The notes under the pieces were generated by a model, which did no database searches, had not been told where the DNA came from, and worked only from the letters and a program-made list of their open reading frames with translations. This document shows positions 30,793 through 38,796 of a stretch of DNA of 64,000 bases, one piece after another. Position 1 is the first letter of the stretch; the number at the start of each line of letters is the position of its first letter. The translations under genes and the position numbers were made by a program. The DNA comes from Sphingomonas pokkalii (GTDB lineage: Bacteria > Pseudomonadota > Alphaproteobacteria > Sphingomonadales > Sphingomonadaceae), in contig NZ_QENQ01000001.1 of the NCBI RefSeq assembly GCF_003096275.1, positions 1,667,855 through 1,731,854 on the forward strand, in the 5' to 3' direction.

Positions 30793-31680
30793 TCAGAAAT
30801 CGACGACGAGCGCAGCCCGGCTGGTGGTATCGGTGCTCAATCGGCCGAGCGGCGGCGCGCTTTCATACTGGACGGTGTAGCTGAACTGCGCCGAAAGCGG
30901 GCCGATCAGGCGGGCGAGCAGCGCCGATTTGGTGGAAACGGTGCTGTTGTCCTTTTCCAGATAGGCCGATGCCGTCTGGGTGATCGTCATCCCGCGCGAG
31001 AGCTTCCAGCCGAGATCGAGCGATCCGCGGGCGGCGATGTTGTTTTCGGTCGGCGCGCCGATGAAGCGTGTGTACCGATAGGCCGGGCCGAGTTCGAGAT
31101 CGAGCCGGATCGCCGAGGATTTGATCGCCGAATAGCCGGCACCGCTGGACAGTGAGATACGATCGCTGAAGCCGGAGAAGCGATCGCTTTCATATTGCGC
31201 GGCACCGTAGAGATAGGCGCGGCTGTCGAACTTCCAGTTCGGCTCATAGGCGAAGAGATAGCGCTCGCGCGTGGTGAGCCCCAGGCTTTCCTGATAATCG
31301 GCCTGTGCGCGCACCTTGTGGCGCCATTCGATGCCTTCGCGCTTCACCTCGGCAACGGCGGTCACGCCGATATTCTGCGAGTTGCCGGTAGTCACGTAGC
31401 CGCCAAGCTCGATATGGCCCTTCACAAGATCGAGGAAGGTGGCTTCGCGCAAGGCCTGTTGCGCGACTTCGCGGCGTTTGCTGCGCCAGTCGCTGGCGAT
31501 GCGGGCGACCAGTGGAGCGCTCGCCGGATCGGCAACGCGCGCATATTTGACGATCACCGACACGTCCGCTTCGTTGCCGGTGCTCATCGCAGCATCGAGC
31601 ATCGCCTTGATCGATGCCGGGATCGTGGGATCGTCGGTATTGGCGAGCAGCAGGGGGAGGGCGAGAAGCAGGGCGCGCAT
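30793..31680 (-). CDS. DUF481-family outer-membrane beta-barrel protein
   Basis: A 295-residue secreted protein with a short signal peptide (RALLLALPLLLANTD). The first 90 mature residues are helical (SIKAMLDAAM...). After that come alternating beta strands such as KGHIELGGYVTTGNSQNIGVTAVAEVKRE and WRHKVRAQADYQESLG, a pattern typical of DUF481 barrels. The C-terminal residue is Phe (AALVVDF), as expected for outer-membrane assembly. Function unknown; the related YdiY is a putative salt-induced outer membrane protein. It has no operon partner. Confidence 0.85.
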   Translation of the reverse strand: MRALLLALPLLLANTDDPTIPASIKAMLDAAMSTGNEADVSVIVKYARVADPASAPLVARIASDWRSKRREVAQQALREATFLDLVKGHIELGGYVTTGNSQNIGVTAVAEVKREGIEWRHKVRAQADYQESLGLTTRERYLFAYEPNWKFDSRAYLYGAAQYESDRFSGFSDRISLSSGAGYSAIKSSAIRLDLELGPAYRYTRFIGAPTENNIAARGSLDLGWKLSRGMTITQTASAYLEKDNSTVSTKSALLARLIGPLSAQFSYTVQYESAPPLGRLSTDTTSRAALVVDF

Positions 31681-31762
31681 ATCCTTGCCCTAGACAAAGA
31701 TTTCCGGCGCAAAAAGGGCAGCGCGCCGCAACTGCGCACCGGATGAGCCGAGTTGTTGCGTC

Positions 31763-31829
31763 CGGACGGCGCAACCGTCCGCCGGGACAGCTTGCCGGGC
31801 AGCCCCCGTGCGCCGAGAGAAGTCGGCGC
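31763..31829 (+). promoter_or_regulatory. Structured 5' leader with two hairpins upstream of the SDR gene
   Basis: CGGACGG-CGCAA-CCGTCCG (31763-31781) and GCGCCGA-gagaag-TCGGCGC (31810-31829) are two perfect 7-bp stems just before the AAGGAGG ribosome site (31834-31840) of the SDR gene. I could not match them to a known riboswitch class. They may be a regulatory leader or a small RNA. Confidence 0.4.
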
Positions 31830-31848
31830 GGCGAAGGAGGCTGGGTGG

Positions 31849-32571
31849 ATGGGGCAGCGTGTGGTGGTGCTTGGCGCCTCCGGGGGAATCGGTGCAGCGC
31901 TGGTGGCGCAGCTGGCTGCCGATCCGTCGGTCGAGCAAATCTATGCCGGCAGTCGGCGCGGGGCGGTCCAGGACCTGCCGGGGATCGTGCCGTTCGCGTT
32001 CGACCTTGCCGATGCGGCCAGTATCGCCGCAGCGGCGCAGCGCGTGGGGGAGGATGGCGCCCTCGACCTGGTGCTCGTCGCGACGGGGATGTTGCACCGG
32101 CCGGGCGGGCCGATGCCGGAAAAGAGCTACCGCGCGCTTGATGCGGCCGCGATGGCGGAGATGTTTCAGGTGAACACGATCGGCCCGGCGCTGATCGCTC
32201 GCCATTTCTTGCCGCTGCTGGCGCGCGATCGGCGTGCGGTCTTCGCAGCGCTTTCCGCCCGCGTCGGCTCCATCGCCGATAACCGGTTGGGCGGCTGGCA
32301 CAGCTATCGCGCGTCCAAGGCGGCATTGAACATGCTGCTGGCCACCCTGGCGGTCGAACTGCGCCGAACGCATCCGCACGCGATCGTCGCGGGGCTGCAC
32401 CCCGGCACCGTCAAAACCGACCTGTCCGCCCCCTTCCAGCGCGGGGTCCCCGCCGAACGGCTGTTCTCTAGCGAAACCAGCGCCCGTCAGCTGCGCCGCG
32501 TATTGGAGCGGCTGACTCCGGAGGATTCGGGTGGGTTCTTCGCCTGGGACGGCACCCGGATCCCCTACTAA
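31849..32571 (+). CDS. SDR-family oxidoreductase (C-factor-like)
   Basis: A 240-residue NAD(P)-dependent short-chain dehydrogenase from the ATG at 31849, with AAGGAGG eight bases upstream. The cofactor loop is GASGGIGA and the catalytic Tyr-x3-Lys is in SYRASKAALN. LHPGTVKTDLSAPF near the C-terminus is typical of the C-factor/CsgA-like subgroup. It ends overlapping the convergent ABC1 gene by four bases. Similar SDRs are found in photo-oxidative stress regulons with the other genes nearby. Substrate unknown. Confidence 0.88.
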   Translation: MGQRVVVLGASGGIGAALVAQLAADPSVEQIYAGSRRGAVQDLPGIVPFAFDLADAASIAAAAQRVGEDGALDLVLVATGMLHRPGGPMPEKSYRALDAAAMAEMFQVNTIGPALIARHFLPLLARDRRAVFAALSARVGSIADNRLGGWHSYRASKAALNMLLATLAVELRRTHPHAIVAGLHPGTVKTDLSAPFQRGVPAERLFSSETSARQLRRVLERLTPEDSGGFFAWDGTRIPY

Positions 32572-33899
32572 AGGCCAAGCCTTTCGGCGACGAGCGCACG
32601 CAGCTTTACCCGTGCCCGCAGCCGCGCCGCGAGCAGCGCCATGCCGCTGACCTTGCGCTGCACGAACAAGGTGTCCGCGGGCGGGATATGCCAAATCGCG
32701 CGGTCCTCCACCATCGTCATGCCCTCGCCGCGAACCGCCTGGAGGAAACCGCGATCGGCGAAGTCGAAGTCCGCGGCCCGGTCCGTCTGCGCGAGGATCA
32801 GCCCGATCATCCGAGCGATCGCTTGGGGGTGACGGGCGAGGGCTGCCGGACTGAAGAACCCCAGATCCAGCGCCGCCGCGCGGACGCCGGCCCTGTCCGC
32901 ATTAAGACCAGAACGCAAGAGAAGGCGGTATCCCACGGACAAGGATGGTGGAACCGGCATCGCGGCGCCGAAATCGAGCAGTACCAGCCGGCCCGTTTCG
33001 GGCTGATAGCGATAATTGGCGAAGTTGGGATCGGTCTGGATGAAGGCGAATTCGAACAGTTCGCGCAGCACCAGATCGATTAGTGCCGTCGTCACGCGAT
33101 CGCGGATTTCCTGGGGCTCGGGCTCCAGCACTTCGATCGGCCGGGCCGCGATATAGTCCATCGCCAGGACATTCTCGGTCGAGAATTCCGCGATCGGACG
33201 CGGGACCAGATAGCGGTCGTCCCCGGCCAAGTGATCAGCGTAGCGCGTCATCATCGCCGCTTCGCGCCTATAATCGGCCTCGTCGTGCAACTGGCGCTTC
33301 GCCTCCGCGAGCAGCGGCGCGATATCGAGCCCCTTCGGCAACAGACCCGAAAGACGAAGCAGGGCCGCGACATTGTCCACATCCGCATCGATGCTCTGGC
33401 GGACGCCGGGATATTGCACCTTGATCGCCACCGTCCGGCCGTCCGGCAGGCGGGCCCGGTGGACCTGGCCGATCGATGCCGCCGCGATCGGCTGGGCTTC
33501 GAACAGCGCGAAGCGCCGCCGCCAGTCGCCGCCCCATTCGCGCGCGAGCACCTGCTGGAGCTGGGCCGGGGGCATGTGATGCGCACGGTCGCGCAGCCGG
33601 GCCAGGATCTGCGTCAGCTCCTCCGGCAGCACGTCCCCCGCATCGAGCGAGATCATCTGGCCGAGCTTCATCGCGGCACCGCGAAGCTGCGAAAGCTGCT
33701 CCGCCGCGCGTGCGGCATTGCCGGGCGTCAGCACCAGATCGCGCAATTGCGGTCGCTCGCCTGCGACGATCCGCTTCGCACCTTCCGCGAGCACATTGCC
33801 GGCGACGCTGCCTGCCAACCGCCCCATCACGCCAAGGCGCGAAAGCCGGCTCTTGGGTACCGCGCGCGCGCGCGGTTCGCCCGTTCGATCATCGGCCAT
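32568..33899 (-). CDS. ABC1/UbiB-family atypical kinase-like protein
   Basis: A 443-residue protein of the ABC1/ADCK family, which supports coenzyme Q and lipid metabolism. The family KxGQ motif is in [20 protein letters not shown]. Later blocks are [23 protein letters not shown] (ATP-lysine region), [11 protein letters not shown] (a DPH-like HxD replacement, family-typical) and LLDFGAA (metal-binding DFG). A start at 33899 ([13 protein letters not shown]) overlaps the DCC gene by eleven bases. The long alternating GC run at 33862-33874 encodes part of the basic N-terminus. Exact role unproven. Confidence 0.88.
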   Translation of the reverse strand: MADDRTGEPRARAVPKSRLSRLGVMGRLAGSVAGNVLAEGAKRIVAGERPQLRDLVLTPGNAARAAEQLSQLRGAAMKLGQMISLDAGDVLPEELTQILARLRDRAHHMPPAQLQQVLAREWGGDWRRRFALFEAQPIAAASIGQVHRARLPDGRTVAIKVQYPGVRQSIDADVDNVAALLRLSGLLPKGLDIAPLLAEAKRQLHDEADYRREAAMMTRYADHLAGDDRYLVPRPIAEFSTENVLAMDYIAARPIEVLEPEPQEIRDRVTTALIDLVLRELFEFAFIQTDPNFANYRYQPETGRLVLLDFGAAMPVPPSLSVGYRLLLRSGLNADRAGVRAAALDLGFFSPAALARHPQAIARMIGLILAQTDRAADFDFADRGFLQAVRGEGMTMVEDRAIWHIPPADTLFVQRKVSGMALLAARLRARVKLRALVAERLGL

Positions 33900-34266
33900 G
33901 TCGATTTCCTTCCCGCAGCCATCGCTGCAATCTTGGCCGAACGCGTAGGAAGCCACGATAGAGCCGTTCGAGCAGCCAGAGCATCCCCGGCAGTCGGGCC
34001 GCGAGCCCGAGTGGCCGCAAAAGGGGGATCGCGCGCCACATGGCCGCGAACGCCGCAGCACCACTGTGGAACCGCCCCTGCGCATCGCTGACATGGAAGC
34101 GGGCGAGGAGGTCGCGGCGATCGATCGGGCAACGGCTCCGCTCGTCCCCGACATCGACGAAGCGCAATCGGTGCCGCGTGTCGAGACGGCGCATCAACGC
34201 AATCTCGCGCGTGCAGAGCGGACACCCACCATCATACCAGACCGTGAGCACATTCTGATCTGCCAT
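33889..34266 (-). CDS. DCC-family thiol-disulfide oxidoreductase (DUF393)
   Basis: A 125-residue protein with the motif YDGGCPLCTREI near the N-terminus, the DxxCxxC signature of the DCC family, and a basic C-terminal half with aromatic and Leu-rich helices (LLERLYRGFLRVRPRLQRWL). An ATG at 34272 adds two residues. Its stop overlaps the ABC1 start by eleven bases and it follows the FAD oxidoreductase, so these form one minus-strand operon with folE. Proteins of this family are often found in light- and singlet-oxygen-induced clusters. The precise reaction is unknown. Confidence 0.88.
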   Translation of the reverse strand: MADQNVLTVWYDGGCPLCTREIALMRRLDTRHRLRFVDVGDERSRCPIDRRDLLARFHVSDAQGRFHSGAAAFAAMWRAIPLLRPLGLAARLPGMLWLLERLYRGFLRVRPRLQRWLREGNRHGR

Positions 34267-34305
34267 CGGCACGCAATCCTCAACAACGGGCCCGCAAAGC
34301 CCGGC

Positions 34306-35253
34306 TCAGGCAGCGGCTGCGGCGGTACCGATCATCGCGCCGAGCCGATGGCCGGACAGCCAGGCAAGCTCCACGCGTGGCCCTTGCAGCCAATCGCCGC
34401 ACGCGCCGAGCCGCAACTGTTCGTTCCACAAGGCACCGGTATCCGTGCCCGGAGTCATCGCAAAGCGCCAGCGGTGGGTGGCAATGTAGCGGATCGACGG
34501 CAAGGGGCCTTCCGCGTGCGAGAGCAACGCCTGGAGCAGTGCCTCGCCCACCGCATCGCCGGCATCTTCCAGATGCAGGGCCGACCACGAACCATGCGCC
34601 TGCACCACCCAGGCTTCGCTCCCATCACGACCGGGCTTGGCACCATCCCGCGCCGCCCAGCCGATAATGCCCTGTTGACGGATGCAATCCGCCGCCACCG
34701 GCAGGCGATCGTCAAAAGCGATCATCGCCGTCCAGCATGGCTGGGATCGCGCTGCCATGGCATGGGCGGCCATGCGAAGATCATGTGCGCCGAGAAAGGC
34801 AGCAGCCTGTTCCGCCGGCAGCGCCACGATCGCCGCATCATATGGTCCGTGCTCGCTTTCCTGCAGGCGCACGCGCCACCCCTGCGCGCTCCTGGAAAGC
34901 GCCATGGCATGATGCCCGAAATGCACATGATGGGCCGAGGCCATATGCCGGACCGGGGCATTCATCGCCGGCGTTCCCACCCAGGCATCTTCGCCTGCGG
35001 CATGCCAGGGGCTGGCGACGCCGAGCGCGTGCCAGGCGCTGACCTGCCGTCGAAACCGTTCATCCCGCACCGTGAAATACTGCGCGCCGTGATCGAACTG
35101 CAATTTATCGCCGTCGAGCTCGACGCGGCGGGTGGACATGCGCCCACCCGGACCGCGCGCCTTGTCGAACAAGGTCACCTGATGGCCCGCGGAGTGCAGT
35201 GCATCCGCGCAGGCCAGACCGGCGACGCCGGCACCAAGGATCACGATGTCCAT
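34306..35253 (-). CDS. FAD/NAD(P)-dependent oxidoreductase, renalase/amine-oxidase-like
   Basis: A 315-residue flavoprotein starting DIVILGAGVAGLACADAL at 35253, with a Rossmann dinucleotide loop GAGVAG. It then has FDKARGPGGRMSTRR, a block diagnostic of the bacterial renalase-like group, and QFDHGAQYFTVRD. The C-terminus has RLGACGDWLQGPRVELAWLSG, the second FAD-contact region. It lies 14 bp after folE and in front of the DCC gene. Such proteins accompany CFA synthase and SDR genes in singlet-oxygen response regulons. Substrate unknown. Confidence 0.88.
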   Translation of the reverse strand: MDIVILGAGVAGLACADALHSAGHQVTLFDKARGPGGRMSTRRVELDGDKLQFDHGAQYFTVRDERFRRQVSAWHALGVASPWHAAGEDAWVGTPAMNAPVRHMASAHHVHFGHHAMALSRSAQGWRVRLQESEHGPYDAAIVALPAEQAAAFLGAHDLRMAAHAMAARSQPCWTAMIAFDDRLPVAADCIRQQGIIGWAARDGAKPGRDGSEAWVVQAHGSWSALHLEDAGDAVGEALLQALLSHAEGPLPSIRYIATHRWRFAMTPGTDTGALWNEQLRLGACGDWLQGPRVELAWLSGHRLGAMIGTAAAAA

Positions 35254-35267
35254 CGCCGCGCGCTCGC

Positions 35268-35882
35268 TCAGTAACCCATGAGGGAGAGTATCTCCGCGCG
35301 ACTGCTCTTGTCGTCCAGGAAGCAGCCGCGCAGGCGGCTGGTGACCATGCCGACGCCCGGCGTCTTCACGCCACGTCCGGTCATGCAACCATGTTGCGCC
35401 TCGATCACCACGGCCACGCCGGCCGGCTGGAGATGATCCCAGATTGCCTGAGCCACTTCCGCCGTCAGTCGTTCCTGGATCTGCAGGCGCCGTGCATAGC
35501 CGTGCAGCACCCGCGCCAGCTTCGATATGCCGACCACCCGGTTCTTCGGCAGATAGGCGATCGATGCCTTGCCGGTGATCGGGGCCAAATGGTGCTCGCA
35601 ATGCGAGTGGAACGGAATGTCCTTCAGCAAGACGATCTCGTCATAGCCCGCCACTTCTTCAAAGGTACGGGCCAGGTGCGCACCCGGATCCTCTTCATAT
35701 CCCTGGCAATATTCCAGCCAGGCTTTGGCATAGCGCCGCGGCGTATCGCGTAGCCCCTCGCGCTCCGGATTTTCGCCGACCCAGCGTAGCAACGTTCGCA
35801 CGGCTTCCTGCACCTCGTCCGGCACCAATTCGGCGCCTTGATCAAGTTCGGCCCCTTCTAAATCGTTGCAGAAGAAGTTCAT
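35268..35882 (-). CDS. folE: GTP cyclohydrolase I
   Basis: A 204-residue enzyme that makes dihydroneopterin triphosphate from GTP, the entry to folates. It has PEREGLRDTPRRYAKAW, the zinc ligands in HSHCEHHLAPI, and a later EAQHGCMTGRGV with the catalytic His and the third ligand Cys. The length is normal. It begins the minus-strand operon that continues into the FAD oxidoreductase, DCC and ABC1 genes, and diverges from the LOV gene. The link with photolyase, whose antenna can be a folate, is suggestive only. Confidence 0.95.
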   Translation of the reverse strand: MNFFCNDLEGAELDQGAELVPDEVQEAVRTLLRWVGENPEREGLRDTPRRYAKAWLEYCQGYEEDPGAHLARTFEEVAGYDEIVLLKDIPFHSHCEHHLAPITGKASIAYLPKNRVVGISKLARVLHGYARRLQIQERLTAEVAQAIWDHLQPAGVAVVIEAQHGCMTGRGVKTPGVGMVTSRLRGCFLDDKSSRAEILSLMGY

Positions 35883-35950
35883 TGGGCCTACCTTTTGTTA
35901 CACCGGCGGTTGTCTGGGAAGCCGGCATCGAGCGTCCTCCTGATGAGGAA

Positions 35951-35966
35951 CCGGGCGGAAACCCGG
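35951..35966. promoter_or_regulatory. Small hairpin in the folE/LOV divergent region
   Basis: CCGGG (35951-35955) and CCCGG (35962-35966) form a short stem with loop CGGAAA. It lies between the divergent starts of folE and the LOV regulator. It may be an operator or a leader feature; nothing more can be claimed. Confidence 0.3.
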
Positions 35967-36024
35967 AACATGGACAAAAGGGTATGCGCGTTTGCGCTAC
36001 CCTATAGATGCAGAAGGCGGAGCA

Positions 36025-36612
36025 ATGCCCCTTACGGATATGATCGCAGGCAGCGCCGTTGCCGCGGTGCTCAGTGACCCGAGGCTACCGGACAATCCCA
36101 TTATCGACTGCAATGAGGCCTTCATTGCGCTAACCGGCTATCGTCGGGAGGAAATCATCGGCCGGAACTGCCGGTTCCTTTCCGGCGACAAGACCGAACC
36201 CTGGCTGAGCGATGCCTTGAGCGCGGGCGTGCGGGAGAAGCGCCCGGTCATGGTCGAGATCCTGAACTACAAGAAGAACGGGACCCCGTTCCGCAACGCC
36301 GTGCTGGTCGCACCGATTTTCGGCGAGGACGGCGAACTCGAATACTTCCTCGGTTCGCAGATGGAAGTGGAGGGGCCGGCCGAGGGTACAGCCCATCGCG
36401 CGACCATCGCGCGCGACAAGATCGACGGGCTTTCGCCGCGCCAGCGCGCCGTGCTGATCGCCATGGCGGCCGGGAAGCTCAACAAGCAGATCGCCTATGA
36501 CCTCGGCCTGACGGAACGGACCATCAAGATGCACCGGGCGGCGATGTTCCGGGCACTTGGCGTGCGCACTGCGGCTGATGCCGTGCGGATGGCGATCGAA
36601 GCCGGCTATTGA
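36025..36612 (+). CDS. LOV-domain blue-light transcription factor with LuxR-type HTH
   Basis: A 195-residue protein from the ATG at 36025, with GGCGGAG upstream (a TTG at 35992 is a less likely start). Residues about 20-115 form a PAS/LOV domain with GRNCRFLSG, where Cys49 is the residue that bonds flavin on blue-light absorption. The next block is KKNGTPFRNAVLVAP. Residues about 130-190 are a LuxR helix-turn-helix (LSPRQRAVLIAMAAGKLNKQIA then LTERTIKMHRA). This architecture matches EL222 of Erythrobacter litoralis, which dimerises and binds DNA in the light. Targets are unknown; the divergent folE operon is a candidate. Confidence 0.93.
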   Translation: MPLTDMIAGSAVAAVLSDPRLPDNPIIDCNEAFIALTGYRREEIIGRNCRFLSGDKTEPWLSDALSAGVREKRPVMVEILNYKKNGTPFRNAVLVAPIFGEDGELEYFLGSQMEVEGPAEGTAHRATIARDKIDGLSPRQRAVLIAMAAGKLNKQIAYDLGLTERTIKMHRAAMFRALGVRTAADAVRMAIEAGY

Positions 36613-36649
36613 ACCGCGCGCCGCGTGCCGATGGGGGCACGCAAACGAA

Positions 36650-36682
36650 AAAGGGCGCCTCCCGCAGGACGCGCCCTTTCGT
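36650..36682 (+). terminator. Hairpin terminator after the LOV gene
   Basis: AAAGGGCGC (36650-36658) pairs with GCGCCCTTT (36671-36679), giving a strong stem with A-rich and T-containing flanks. It probably works in both directions between the LOV gene and the convergent lipoprotein gene. Confidence 0.8.
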
Positions 36683-36709
36683 CTGCCGGTGGTACCGACT
36701 GCTGCGGGA

Positions 36710-36934
36710 TCAGTTGCCGTTGCCCGCCGCCACGTCGTCGCCCGCGCTGTCGGTTGCGTTCCCGATCAGCGCATCGGCCTGCGCGTTGGCGGCGTTGTCC
36801 GCTTCGTCCTGATAGATCATGGCGTTGGCCTCAGGCGAATAGTTCGAGCTATCCGCCACATTGCTCTCGCCGGCGCCGCACGCTGCGAGCGGCATCAGCG
36901 CGACTGCCGCGGCCATCAGGCGAAGCTTCGTCAT
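36710..36934 (-). CDS. Small hypothetical lipoprotein
   Basis: A 74-residue protein with a basic start (TKLRL), a hydrophobic stretch and a lipobox LAAC at residues 16-19. The mature part is short, acidic and rich in Asn, Ala and Asp (for example DEADNAANAQADALIGNATD), with no recognisable domain. GGGAG lies eight bases before the ATG. It stands alone, with a 218-bp gap behind it, and the LOV gene's terminator lies downstream. Probably a periplasm-facing membrane-anchored peptide of unknown use. Confidence 0.7.
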   Translation of the reverse strand: MTKLRLMAAAVALMPLAACGAGESNVADSSNYSPEANAMIYQDEADNAANAQADALIGNATDSAGDDVAAGNGN

Positions 36935-37152
36935 CGGGGTGCTCCCATCTCTTCAATCGTTTCGCTTGCGGCCCAATCGGCCATCCAGCGAGATGCATGG
37001 GCTGTGCCAGCCAACCCGTCAATTGGAAATGTGTTCGCGCCGGGCGTTATTGCCATGATTTCGCCCCATTTCGGCGGGGGCGGGCGCCCGGTGCAGGAAC
37101 GCAGATCTCGTCTCGAAGGGCGCGGGCATGGGGGACCCGCGCCTCCCGACGA

Positions 37153-38526
37153 TCAGTGCTCGGCGCTGACCGGCCCGATATCTTCCGGCGCGTTCGCGGT
37201 GATGGCGAGCATCGCCGCCCAGGCGGCGACATTCTGCCGCAATTGCTCGGGGTCGATCTTGTCGAGCGTATCGTCGGGCGTGTGGTGCAGATCGAAATAG
37301 CGGATCCCGGACTGCGCCATGCCGATCGTGCCGACGCCGCCGCGGAGGATCGGTTCGACATCGGTGCCGCCATGTGCGGCTTCGCGGCCGCGTTCGATAC
37401 CGATCGGGTAGAGCGCGGTTTCCAGCCGGTCCGCGATGCCCTTGGCGCCGGACGGAAGGTTGGTTTCGAACTTCCATACGCGATCGGCGCCGAAATCCGA
37501 TTCCATCGCCAGCACATGCCGCTCGCCGGCATGGGCCTTGGCATAGGCCTCGCCGCCGAAGCCGCCGACTTCCTCCGCACCGAACCAGACGACGCGTATC
37601 GTGCGCCGCGGCTGGCCGAGCTTGGCGGCATGGAGTGCCGCGGCAGTGGTGATCGCGACGCCGGCACCGTCATCGATCGCGCCGGTGCCGAGGTCCCAGC
37701 TGTCGAGATGGCCGCCCACGACGATAATGCCCGCGTTGGGATCGCTGCCGGGAATGTCGGCAATCACATTGCCTGACTCCGCTTCGCCCTTGAACTGGGG
37801 GGTGATGGCGAGACGCAGCTTCACCGGACCGCGCTTCACCAGTCTTACCAGCTGTTCGGCATCGGGAACGGAAAGCGCCGCCGCTGGGATCGGCGAGACG
37901 CCTTGGGCCCAGGTGGTGACGCCGGTGTGTGGATTACGGTGATGATCGGTGCCGATCGAACGGATCAGCACTGCCGCTGCGCCTTTGGTGGCAGCGATGC
38001 TCGGCCCGGCGCGGCGAACGGCGCCGTAATAGCCATATTGCGAGCCATCCTGGGTCGGCACCATCGCGTGATCGATGAAGGCGATCTTGCCCTTGAGGCT
38101 GCCGGTGGGCGCCGCCTGGAGATCGGCGAGGGAGGGGAAATAGGCGATCTCGGCTTCCAGCGGCTGCACGCCGGTGGAACCGGAATAGCCCAGTGCCGCG
38201 ATGGCAAGCTTCTGGGCCGCGCTGCCCAGTACTTCGGCGGTCTCGGCGCCGCGCACCCACACCGGCATGCGATAGGTCTCGATATGCACGTTCTTGAAAC
38301 CCAGCGCGGTCAGCGTCTTGACGGCCCATGCACGCGCACGCGCCTCCGCCTCGGTGGCGGCGAGGCGCTGGCCGACTTCGGTGGTGAGGCCTTCCACGAC
38401 ATTCCAGGCCACCTCATCCCGCATCGCGGCATCGCGCACGCTCGCCACCTGGGCGGCAGTCTGCGCGAGAGCGGGAAAGGGCAGGGCGAAGGCGGCAGCT
38501 GCCGCGAGCAGGAGGCGCTTGGTCAT
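37153..38526 (-). CDS. Secreted M28-family zinc aminopeptidase
   Basis: A 457-residue protein starting at 38526 with a good signal peptide (TKRLLLAAAAAFALPFPALAQ). The zinc ligands read GGHLDSWD, AIDDGAG (bridging Asp), GAEEVG (catalytic Glu plus ligand), ESDFG and HHTPDD, a complete M28 set. Residues about 90-230 hold a PA-like insert, common in exported M28 enzymes that trim peptides. It diverges from the TonB receptor, so the pair could share regulation, though no operator is evident. Confidence 0.92.
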   Translation of the reverse strand: MTKRLLLAAAAAFALPFPALAQTAAQVASVRDAAMRDEVAWNVVEGLTTEVGQRLAATEAEARARAWAVKTLTALGFKNVHIETYRMPVWVRGAETAEVLGSAAQKLAIAALGYSGSTGVQPLEAEIAYFPSLADLQAAPTGSLKGKIAFIDHAMVPTQDGSQYGYYGAVRRAGPSIAATKGAAAVLIRSIGTDHHRNPHTGVTTWAQGVSPIPAAALSVPDAEQLVRLVKRGPVKLRLAITPQFKGEAESGNVIADIPGSDPNAGIIVVGGHLDSWDLGTGAIDDGAGVAITTAAALHAAKLGQPRRTIRVVWFGAEEVGGFGGEAYAKAHAGERHVLAMESDFGADRVWKFETNLPSGAKGIADRLETALYPIGIERGREAAHGGTDVEPILRGGVGTIGMAQSGIRYFDLHHTPDDTLDKIDPEQLRQNVAAWAAMLAITANAPEDIGPVSAEH

Positions 38527-38796
38527 GCTGCAGATGCTAACCGGCAACCGGGCAATTGCAATGGGCGTCCGTGCAGCCGCCGCCGGGTGTCCGGAAAAGT
38601 CTAAGCCAGTCGTCACAAAATCTTCTGAAGGAACGGTTTCCGCAATTTTGGCCTGAATGATCGTTCTTAACGCGGCACCACCGGAGATGCACTAATCAGT
38701 ATTTTTCCGGAAGGTCAAAAGCAGAATTTGGAAAGTCGAGCTACGCAAAGCATCTCTACAATAGCGCAAATGCATATTTTTGTAGGGAGGATGCCG
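38527..38796. other. Divergent intergenic region between the M28 peptidase and TonB receptor
   Basis: About 270 bp, noticeably richer in A/T than the coding DNA, with short runs such as GTATTTTT and ATATTTTTGT near the TonB receptor end. This suits promoters for both genes. I see no clear Fur box or tRNA and no convincing ORF. Confidence 0.4.

Noticed and set aside
33858..33876. Alternating GC run in the ABC1 gene as a regulatory or slippage tract
   Set aside because: It encodes a plausible basic N-terminus (RARAV) and short GC runs are expected at this composition.
35965..35992. EcfG-like promoter (GGAAC and CGTT) before the LOV gene
   Set aside because: The elements are 19 bases apart; the general stress consensus needs 16 or 17.
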